A stretch of 6,171 nucleotides of DNA, taken from positions 1 to 6,171 of the forward strand of contig DHKE01000058.1 in the NCBI GenBank assembly GCA_002404675.1, given 5' to 3'. The notes below the pieces were generated by a model. It saw only the letters and a list, made by a program, of their open reading frames with translations. It was not told where the DNA came from and did no database searches. Positions 1-4,816 of the stretch are shown here, one piece after another (the stretch's first letter is position 1; each line of letters begins with the position of its first letter). The stretch is from Porphyromonadaceae bacterium UBA4702. Its GTDB lineage: Bacteria; Bacteroidota; Bacteroidia; Bacteroidales; Muribaculaceae. Position numbers and translations under genes: made by a program.

Positions 1-588
1 GAGAGAGTTTTCGTTTCTGATAGCTTTGCCTGCAACAAACTCAAAGACATAATTGTCTCGGAACACCGCTTCTGCACTGGGCGCCAATTCTCTCACCACC
101 GGCGAGATGATTTTGGCATCGGAAAGCGAGCGTTCATAAAGCGCACTGTCTATTTGGCGTTCCAGCTCACGTTTTGAGTAGCGTTCTTCGATACATTTTG
201 TGAGATAAAACAGCTTCTCTTCGGGAGTTTTAGTCCGGCTGAGTAGCACGAGATTGTTGGTCCAGCTGATTTCTCTCACCAGCGGTGAGAGTTTTGGCTT
301 GTTGGCGTAAGCCTCATAAAACTGTTTCATTCTCCACAGGTTCTTGTCGGAAAATCCTTTTAAGTCTGGAGCGGTTTTGGCGATATAGTCTGCCAACTGC
401 TTCACCACGCCGTCGCCCCATTCAGCAGACGTGATCCTCTCGGAGATGTGGCGGCCGACATTCCAATACAAGTCAATAAGAGCAGTATTGGCAAGGCGCA
501 ACACGTGGTTGCGGGCATTGCTGATAAGCTGCGTAATTTCAGCAAATTGCGCGTTTATAGAATCTGGTCGGGTCGTATTGTCGCTCAT
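1..588 (-). CDS. YhcG/DUF1016-type PDDEXK nuclease, N-terminal part (runs off left edge)
   Basis: Reading the minus strand from ATG at 588-586 gives 196 codons with no stop before the window edge, so the C-terminus is missing. The protein resembles the DUF1016 N-terminal domain. It has an N-terminal helical stretch, then LYWNVGRHISERI (residues 40-52), a GFSDKNLWRMKQFYEAY block (78-94), and an ISWTNNLVLLSRTKTPEEK/FYL segment (107-129) leading to ERYSKRELERQI (135-146). These match the family pattern LYW-IG, GFS-NLWRM-FY-Y and W-RSREL. In full-length members (about 330-380 residues) a C-terminal PDDEXK nuclease domain follows; it is not visible here, so catalytic residues cannot be checked. 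An in-frame TAA at 606-604 rules out a longer N-terminus. Isoleucine codons (9 ATC, 2 ATA, 2 ATT) differ from the ATA-rich genes to the right, which suggests acquired DNA. Family members often lie near restriction or defence genes; no such partner is visible here. Family call is firm, biological role unknown. Confidence 0.88.
   Translation of the reverse strand, partial: MSDNTTRPDSINAQFAEITQLISNARNHVLRLANTALIDLYWNVGRHISERITSAEWGDGVVKQLADYIAKTAPDLKGFSDKNLWRMKQFYEAYANKPKLSPLVREISWTNNLVLLSRTKTPEEKLFYLTKCIEERYSKRELERQIDSALYERSLSDAKIISPVVRELAPSAEAVFRDNYVFEFVAGKAIRNENSL
273..291. repeat. Perfect 8-bp inverted repeat inside the YhcG-like gene
   Basis: CTCTCACC (273-280), loop AGC, GGTGAGAG (284-291) form a perfect 8-bp stem with a 3-nt loop inside the coding sequence. 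A related, degraded copy lies at about 89-117. Both encode similar peptides (SPLVRE and SPVVRE). It may be chance from the coding sequence or a local RNA structure; no function is evident. Confidence 0.5.
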
Positions 589-625
589 AATTTTTGGGTG
601 GCTTTAAGTTGTGTAGAACGAAAGA

Positions 626-718
626 TTATGCCAGCGTATCCACTTCCGGGTCTTTATAGACATCGCAGATTATGTCTTTTATGTCCCAAAAAGGGGCTGC
701 GAGTTGTTGGGCGGTCAT
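626..718 (-). CDS. Small 30-aa ORF leading the YhcG-like transcript
   Basis: ATG at 718-716 opens a 30-codon frame that stops with TAA at 628-626, 37 nt before the YhcG-like start and in a different frame from it. It begins MTAQQLAAPFWDIKDII and continues with an acidic stretch ending in VDTLA. It lies about 24 nt downstream of a perfect TATATTTG -7 box, so it would be the first ORF on the transcript, with a leader of only about 15-20 nt. It may be a leader peptide, a tiny gene, or a decayed N-terminus of a larger gene. The MTAQQLA plus W-I-DII opening faintly recalls N-termini of type I restriction HsdM subunits, but 30 residues are too few to assert this. No function is assigned. Confidence 0.45.
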   Translation of the reverse strand: MTAQQLAAPFWDIKDIICDVYKDPEVDTLA

Positions 719-741
719 AATCGTTTCTTTTAATTACAACG

Positions 742-774
742 CAAATATAACCAATTCCCATGAAACACTCGAAA
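742..774 (-). promoter_or_regulatory. Bacteroidota-type promoter for the 30-aa ORF and YhcG-like gene
   Basis: On the minus strand TATATTTG (749-742) matches the Bacteroidota -7 consensus TAnnTTTG exactly. A TTTC at 774-771 lies 21 nt upstream of it, a fair match to the -33 TTTG element at an accepted distance. Transcription would start at about 735 and run left. Confidence 0.7.
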
Positions 775-844
775 TAGCAGTGAGAAATTGTCGCGGAGTC
801 ATGTCTCTTGACTTTGCAAAAAAGGCGGATTGGCGAGGGGGGAT

Positions 845-875
845 TTTGCCACTCGGCGATAATTTATTATATTTG
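845..875 (+). promoter_or_regulatory. Bacteroidota-type promoter for the yqeY-like/serS genes
   Basis: TTTG at 845-848 and TATATTTG at 868-875 are separated by exactly 19 nt. Both match the -33 TTTG and -7 TAnnTTTG elements of the Bacteroidota housekeeping sigma factor. The expected start is near 880-884, giving a leader of about 50 nt before the ATG at 935. The element is divergent to the minus-strand promoter at 742-774. It is the only convincing plus-strand promoter in the window and may serve several downstream genes. Confidence 0.82.
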
Positions 876-894
876 CATCTCATAAACGGCGAGG

Positions 895-920
895 GTGGCG
901 CAAATGCCTGCCCGCGCCAC
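895..920 (+). promoter_or_regulatory. GC-rich hairpin in the 5' leader of the yqeY-like gene
   Basis: GTGGCGC (895-901) pairs perfectly with GCGCCAC (914-920) around a 12-nt loop (902-913). The hairpin sits between the predicted transcription start and the start codon at 935. No U-tract follows (the sequence continues AAAGCAGC), so it is not an intrinsic terminator. The loop carries an upstream ATG (904-906). It could influence translation initiation; no known riboswitch or T-box pattern is recognisable. Confidence 0.5.
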
Positions 921-948
921 AAAGCAGCAACAAAATGGACTTGTTTGA
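904..948 (+). CDS. Possible 14-codon upstream ORF overlapping the yqeY-like start
   Basis: ATG at 904 is the first ATG after the predicted transcription start. It opens a 14-codon frame, MPARATKQQQNGLV, ending with TGA at 946-948. It overlaps the first 14 nt of the yqeY-like gene in another frame. Because this lineage does not rely on Shine-Dalgarno pairing, an early ATG could be used, but translation is undemonstrated and the frame may be coincidental. Confidence 0.2.
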   Translation: MPARATKQQQNGLV

Positions 949-1396
949 CAGAGTAAGCGAAGATATCAAAAAGGCAATGCTGGCACGCGAGAAGGTGCGT
1001 CTGGAGGCATTGCGCGGCATCAAAAAGGAATTTCTCGAGGCCAAGACGGCCAAGGGCGCGGGCGGTGTGCTCACTGACGAGACTGCCGTGAAAATCATGG
1101 TCAAGATGGTGAAGCAGCGCAAGGAGAGCGCGAAGATATACCAGGACAACAACCGCGCCGAGCTGGCGGAGAACGAGCTGGCGGAAGCCGCCGTCATCGA
1201 GGAGTACCTGCCCCGGCAGATGAACGCAGAGGAACTCGAGGCCGAGATTCGCGCCATAATCGCCGAGACAGGCGCATCGTCGCCCCGCGATATGGGCAAG
1301 GTGATGGGCGTGGCGTCAAAGCGGCTCGCCGGCCGCGCTGAGGGACGCGCTGTCTCGGAGACTGTCAAGAAGTTGTTGAACGAACTAAACAAATAA
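935..1396 (+). CDS. GatB/YqeY domain protein
   Basis: This 153-residue protein has the usual length of free-standing YqeY proteins, which resemble the tRNA-binding tail domain of the amidotransferase subunit GatB. The N-terminal half is a helical bundle with the family's opening: MDLFDRVSEDIKKAMLARE, then VRLEALRGIKKEF. A central VKQRKESAKIYQDNNR segment (about 59-74) and EEYLPRQM (about 89-96) are also typical. The C-terminal half holds the small GatB-tail-like domain with DMGKVMGVASKRLAGRAEG (about 119-137) and a final VSETVKKLLNEL helix. The start at 935 fits the family N-terminus and lies about 50 nt after a strong promoter. The gene ends 4 nt before serS, so the two are almost certainly cotranscribed. 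A role linked to tRNA or amidotransferase function is inferred from the domain; the exact biochemical activity of stand-alone YqeY proteins is not established. Confidence 0.92.
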   Translation: MDLFDRVSEDIKKAMLAREKVRLEALRGIKKEFLEAKTAKGAGGVLTDETAVKIMVKMVKQRKESAKIYQDNNRAELAENELAEAAVIEEYLPRQMNAEELEAEIRAIIAETGASSPRDMGKVMGVASKRLAGRAEGRAVSETVKKLLNELNK

Positions 1397-1400
1397 GGAA

Positions 1401-2672
1401 ATGCTCAAGTTACAGACTATAAAGAATGACCCTCAATTTGTGATAAGCCGCCTTGCGGTCAAAGGGTTTGACGGCCGCGCGGTAATCGCGGAAATACTGG
1501 AAGTGGACACTGAACGCCGCCGCCTGCAGCAGACGTGTGACGGCAATGCGTCGCAGCTGAAGAAGCTGGCAGCCTCGATAGGCATGCACATGAAGAACGG
1601 CGAGCGCGAAGCCGCCGAGGCTGCCAAGAAGGAGGTCGCCGCGCTGAAAGGCGAGGACCAGGGGCTGCACGACCGTCTGCGCGAGTGCGAGCAGAAGCTG
1701 ACGGAGCTGCTCCTGACAGTGCCCAACCTGCCGTGCGCCGATGTCCCCGAAGGACTGACCGCCGCTGACAACGTAGTGGTCAAGGAGGGCGGCCCGATGC
1801 CCGAGCTGGGCGAAGATGCGCTGCCGCACTGGGACCTTGCCGCCAAATACGGCATCATCGACTTTGAGCTGGGCGTTAAGGTAACCGGCGCGGGCTTCCC
1901 GTTCTATGTAGGCAATGGCGCGCGCCTGCAGCGTGCGCTGATACAGTTCTTCCTCGACGAGGCCTGGAAAGCCGGCTATGTCGAGGTTGAGCCGCCGTTT
2001 GTGGTCAACCAGGCTTCGGGCTACGGCACGGGGCAGCTGCCCGACAAGGAGGGGCAGATGTACCATGCCAATCTGGACGACCTGTACCTGATACCGACAG
2101 CGGAAGTGCCTGTGACCAACATATACCGCGACGTGATACTGAAAGAGGAGGAGCTGCCGCGCAAGAACTGCGCCTACTCACCCTGCTGGCGTCGCGAGGC
2201 GGGCAGCTACGGCAAGGATGTGCGCGGACTGAACCGCCTGCACCAGTTTGACAAGGTGGAGATAGTGCGCATCGAGAAGCCGGAGAACAGCTATGCCGCC
2301 CTCGAGGAGATGAAAGACCATGTGCAGGGGCTGCTCGAGAAGCTCGGTCTGCCGTGGCACATACTGCGCCTGTGCGGCGGCGACATGTCGTTCACCTCGG
2401 CGATAACATACGATTTCGAGGTGTGGTCCGGAGCGCAGAAACGCTGGCTGGAGGTTTCGTCGGTCAGCAACTTCGAGGACTACCAGGCCAACCGCCTGAA
2501 GTGCCGCTACCGCGCCGGGGGCAAGAAGATTGAGCTTTGCCACACGCTGAACGGCTCTGCGCTGGCGTTGCCGCGCATCGTAGCCGCGCTGCTTGAGAAC
2601 AACCAGACGCCGCAGGGCATCATCGTGCCGGAGTGCCTGCGCAAATACACCGGATTTGACATAATAGACTGA
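1401..2672 (+). CDS. serS: Seryl-tRNA synthetase (SerRS)
   Basis: Cytoplasmic class II aminoacyl-tRNA synthetase that activates serine with ATP and charges tRNA-Ser (and tRNA-Sec where present). At 423 residues it has normal bacterial length. Residues 1 to about 110 form the N-terminal domain with the long charged coiled-coil arm that grips the tRNA variable arm. The catalytic core has motif 1 around PPFVVNQASGYGTGQLP (about 198-214), the serine-binding TAE triplet (233-235), motif 2 CWRREAGSYGKDVRG (from residue 262, with R264 and E266 in the ATP-contacting positions) followed by LHQFDKVE, and motif 3 NGSALALPR (from residue 384). The C-terminus GFDIID matches Bacteroidota relatives. The start MLKLQTIKNDPQFV matches the family opening. 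It lies 4 nt after the yqeY-like gene with only a weak GGA-type ribosome-binding match. A short, weak hairpin overlaps the stop but has no U-tract. All core motifs look intact. Confidence 0.98.
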   Translation: MLKLQTIKNDPQFVISRLAVKGFDGRAVIAEILEVDTERRRLQQTCDGNASQLKKLAASIGMHMKNGEREAAEAAKKEVAALKGEDQGLHDRLRECEQKLTELLLTVPNLPCADVPEGLTAADNVVVKEGGPMPELGEDALPHWDLAAKYGIIDFELGVKVTGAGFPFYVGNGARLQRALIQFFLDEAWKAGYVEVEPPFVVNQASGYGTGQLPDKEGQMYHANLDDLYLIPTAEVPVTNIYRDVILKEEELPRKNCAYSPCWRREAGSYGKDVRGLNRLHQFDKVEIVRIEKPENSYAALEEMKDHVQGLLEKLGLPWHILRLCGGDMSFTSAITYDFEVWSGAQKRWLEVSSVSNFEDYQANRLKCRYRAGGKKIELCHTLNGSALALPRIVAALLENNQTPQGIIVPECLRKYTGFDIID

Positions 2673-2727
2673 TCACCAATGGTGTTGTATCATAACCAAT
2701 ACGCTCTGCGCAGCTGGCGGCGACAAG

Positions 2728-2808
2728 GTAGGGACACGGCGTGCCGTGTCCGCAGCCGAGTCTCTGTGGGTCTGTGCCAAGTGCGGACGCGACACGCCGC
2801 GTCCCTAC
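2728..2808. repeat. REPIN-like inverted pair of GTAG palindromic (REP-type) elements
   Basis: Two 27-nt arms (2728-2754 and, inverted, 2782-2808) flank a 27-nt spacer. Read outward-in, each arm begins GTAGGGAC and ends GTCCGCA, and the arms match at 24 of 27 positions. Each arm is itself a palindrome: in arm 1, GGACACGGC (2732-2740) pairs with GCCGTGTCC (2743-2751). Two of the three arm differences are compensatory (an A-T pair in arm 1 is G-C in arm 2) and the third turns G-C into G-T, so hairpin structure is kept. A 5' GTAG before a small palindrome, present as an inverted doublet between genes, is the hallmark of REP/REPIN elements spread by RAYT (TnpA_REP, Y1 transposase) proteins. It fills much of the 183-nt gap between serS and the pseudokinase. 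It has no U-tract, so it is not a classical terminator. The REPIN name is inferred; genome copies cannot be checked here. Confidence 0.75.
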
Positions 2809-2855
2809 TAAGCCTGCGGTTCTGACACAACGCACCTCATACAAACGCAACAGCC

Positions 2856-3623
2856 ATGGCATATATCAGCAAGGAGGAGAAGAAAATCCCCATCGAGGAC
2901 CCCTCGGGGAAGTGGAGCGACCTGACGCTCCTGCCCGAATGGGAGGAACAGTACTACAACGTCTACACGGCACGCAAGCACGGCAAGTGGGTGATGCTGA
3001 AAGCCCTGAAAAAGGAGTATGCCTCGCAGCCGGAATACTGCAAGATGATAGAGCGCGAGTTTGACACGCGCTACAACCTGGCGCACCCGAACATCGTGAT
3101 GGTGAACGATTTCGAGGAGCTGCCGGGCATCGGCATGGCGATAGTCACCGATGACGTGTACGGCTATTCGCTGCGCCGCCTCATCGACGAGAAGCGGCTT
3201 ACGCCCAAGATACTGTACCGTCTGCAGACGCAGCTGCTCGATGCCATGGACTATATTCAGGAGAACCATATCATACACCACCCTATCACGCCGGAGACCA
3301 TCATCTTCACCGAATACACCGAGAACCTGAAGCTGATAGACGTGGGCTATGACCAGGAGGAATCGCTCTCGCCGCAGGACACGAGCGAGGACATACGCAG
3401 CTACGGCCGCGTGATGAACGAGGTGCTCGACAACCTGCCGGCCAAGCTGCCGCGCCTGCGCCACATCGCCGAGAAGTGCGAGGCGAAGGGAGGCAAGCAG
3501 TACGGCTCTATACCGGCTCTGCGCCTCGACATAGAACGCCGCAGCTCGGGACAGATATACCTGTTCATCAGCATTTTCATCATGCTGATGTCGTGCCTGC
3601 TCGTGTGGCTCGCCTTGAGATGA
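2856..3623 (+). CDS. Tail-anchored membrane protein with degenerate protein-kinase fold (predicted pseudokinase)
   Basis: The 255 residues follow an eukaryotic-like Ser/Thr kinase domain from N-lobe to C-lobe. Retained features are the VAIK-type lysine (WVMLKA, K49), the helix C glutamate (E68, nine residues before HPNIV at 77-81), a hinge-like AIVTDDVYGYSLRRLI (95-110), the DFG position as DVG (162-164), the helix F segment EDIRSYGRVMNEVL (178-191), and a last helical block AEKCEAKGG-QYGS-ALRLDIER. Lost features are the glycine-rich loop, which is not recognisable at about 27-43, and the catalytic HRDLKPEN motif, which reads HHPITPET (141-148). The catalytic Asp is therefore Pro, the Lys is Thr and the Asn is Thr. 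The activation segment is very short with no APE. Residues 234-254 form one strong hydrophobic helix followed by a single Arg, so the kinase-like domain probably faces the cytoplasm. It likely binds a partner or nucleotide rather than phosphorylating. It lies 183 nt after serS and 29 nt before the GNAT gene, without a recognisable promoter of its own. Confidence 0.85.
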   Translation: MAYISKEEKKIPIEDPSGKWSDLTLLPEWEEQYYNVYTARKHGKWVMLKALKKEYASQPEYCKMIEREFDTRYNLAHPNIVMVNDFEELPGIGMAIVTDDVYGYSLRRLIDEKRLTPKILYRLQTQLLDAMDYIQENHIIHHPITPETIIFTEYTENLKLIDVGYDQEESLSPQDTSEDIRSYGRVMNEVLDNLPAKLPRLRHIAEKCEAKGGKQYGSIPALRLDIERRSSGQIYLFISIFIMLMSCLLVWLALR

Positions 3624-3652
3624 CCCCTTAACAAAAAATACGACAGACCCAG

Positions 3653-4780
3653 ATGATAGAAATCAAGAGAATAGAACCGACCCGCTCCGCACTAAGGCGT
3701 TTCGTGAAATTTCAGGTGGACTTGTACCGCGACAACGAGTATTTCGTGCCGCCGCTTATAACGGACGACATGAATACTCTCGACCCGCGCAAGAACCCGG
3801 CTTTCGACTTCTGCGAGAGCGCATATTTCATGGCATACGACGGCGGCAAGCCGGTAGGCCGCGTGGCGGGAATAATCAACCGTCAGGTCAACGGGCGCAG
3901 CGGCAAGAAGGAGGTCCGCTTCGGGTTTATCGACTTTGTGGACGACCGCGAGGTGAGCGCGGCTCTCCTGGCGGCTGTCGAGCAGTGGGGGCGAGACAAG
4001 GGAATGACCAGCATCGTCGGCCCGCTCGGCTTCTCTGACCTCGACCACGAGGGGACGCTCATCGAGGGATTTGAGGAGCTCTCTACCATGTCTACCATCT
4101 ACAACTATCCGTACTACGCGGAGCACATCGAGGCTTTGGGCTACGCCAAGGACTCGGACTGGAAGGAGTTTGTCATGGACGTGCCTGACGGAATACCCGA
4201 GAAGTTCAACCGTATCGCCGAGATAGTGAAGAAAAAATTCGGGCTGCGGGTCAAGAAGTACACGTCGCGCAGCAAGATAAAGGAGGAAATCGGGCGTCCG
4301 CTGTTCCAGCTCATCAATGAGGCTTACGACGGGCTGTACCAGTATTCGCCGCTCACTGACAGGCAGATAGAGCATTACATAAAGCAATACCTGTCGTTGC
4401 TCGACCTCAATCTGGTGACGGCTATCGTAGACAGCGAGGACAATCTGGTGGGCGTCGGCATCTCGATGCCGTCGATGAGCCGCGCCCTGCAGCGCTCTCG
4501 CGGCAAGCTGCTGCCCATGGGGTGGTATCACCTGCTCAAGGGGCTGCGCGGACGCAACGACCGCGTTGACCTGCTGCTGGTGGCTGTCAAGCCGGAATAC
4601 CAGAGCAAGGGGGTGAACGCGCTGCTGTTCCAGGACCTGATACCGCACTACATCAAGCGCGGCTTCAAGTATGCCGAGTCCAACCCGGAGATGGAGACCA
4701 ACGCCCGTGTGCAGAGCCAGTGGGAGTATTTCACATACCGCCAGCACCGCCGCCGCCGTTCATACGCCAAGCAGCTGTGA
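3653..4780 (+). CDS. GNAT-like acyltransferase family protein (YghO-like)
   Basis: This 375-residue protein belongs to a conserved family of long GNAT-fold proteins found in Bacteroidota and elsewhere. The N-terminal part has the family marks FVKFQVDLYRDNEYFVPPL (18-35), DPRKNPAFDFCE (44-55), VGRVAGIIN (68-76) and GFIDFVDD (91-98). The middle has MTSIVGPLGFSDLDHEG (118-134) and STIYNYPYYAEHIEALGY (147-164). The C-terminal GNAT motif A region is DLLLVAVKPEYQSKG (306-320), in which QSKGVN (317-322) stands at the acetyl-CoA pyrophosphate-binding Q/R-x-x-G-x-G/A loop; the last position is N instead of G or A. The end is strongly basic (RQHRRRRSYAKQ). The acyl acceptor is unknown and no substrate can be inferred from the neighbours. 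The gene starts 29 nt after the pseudokinase gene and lies 36 nt before the nucleoside kinase, so all three are probably in one transcription unit. Family membership is firm, function unassigned. Confidence 0.85.
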   Translation: MIEIKRIEPTRSALRRFVKFQVDLYRDNEYFVPPLITDDMNTLDPRKNPAFDFCESAYFMAYDGGKPVGRVAGIINRQVNGRSGKKEVRFGFIDFVDDREVSAALLAAVEQWGRDKGMTSIVGPLGFSDLDHEGTLIEGFEELSTMSTIYNYPYYAEHIEALGYAKDSDWKEFVMDVPDGIPEKFNRIAEIVKKKFGLRVKKYTSRSKIKEEIGRPLFQLINEAYDGLYQYSPLTDRQIEHYIKQYLSLLDLNLVTAIVDSEDNLVGVGISMPSMSRALQRSRGKLLPMGWYHLLKGLRGRNDRVDLLLVAVKPEYQSKGVNALLFQDLIPHYIKRGFKYAESNPEMETNARVQSQWEYFTYRQHRRRRSYAKQL

Positions 4781-4785
4781 GGACA

Positions 4786-4800
4786 GCCCCGGAAAGGGGC
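4786..4800 (+). other. Intercistronic hairpin between GNAT and nucleoside kinase genes
   Basis: GCCCC (4786-4790), loop GGAAA, GGGGC (4796-4800) form a 5-bp GC stem in the 36-nt gap. It is followed by AAAACACC rather than a U-tract, so it is not an intrinsic terminator on this strand. It may mark an mRNA processing or stability site, or be chance. Confidence 0.35.
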
Positions 4801-4816
4801 AAAACACCTATTAGAC

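Noticed and set aside
448..720. A 90-codon plus-strand frame opposite the YhcG-like gene start and the 30-aa ORF
   Set aside because: It is antisense to a clearly conserved coding sequence and its translation has no family features.
880..934. T-box or other amino-acid-responsive riboswitch upstream of yqeY-serS
   Set aside because: The leader is only about 50 nt, has no T-box sequence or terminator/antiterminator pair, and T-boxes are not typical of this phylum.
672..956. A 94-codon plus-strand frame across the divergent promoter region
   Set aside because: It spans both promoters, overlaps the yqeY-like start, and its translation resembles no protein family; it is most likely non-coding.
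2670..2693. Short hairpin at the serS stop codon (CACC-AAT-GGTG) as a terminator
   Set aside because: The stem is only 4 bp and no U-tract follows, so an intrinsic terminator is not supported.
2741..3064. A 107-codon plus-strand frame starting inside the palindromic element
   Set aside because: It begins in the repeat and overlaps the pseudokinase gene in another frame; the kinase-fold frame is far better supported.
3692..4747. A 351-codon open frame on the minus strand, antisense to the GNAT gene, and similar long antisense frames at 1410-2066, 2808-3464 and 5018-5689
   Set aside because: They mirror GC-rich coding sequence on the other strand, give low-complexity Val/Leu/Arg/His-rich translations with no recognisable domain, and conflict with well-supported genes.
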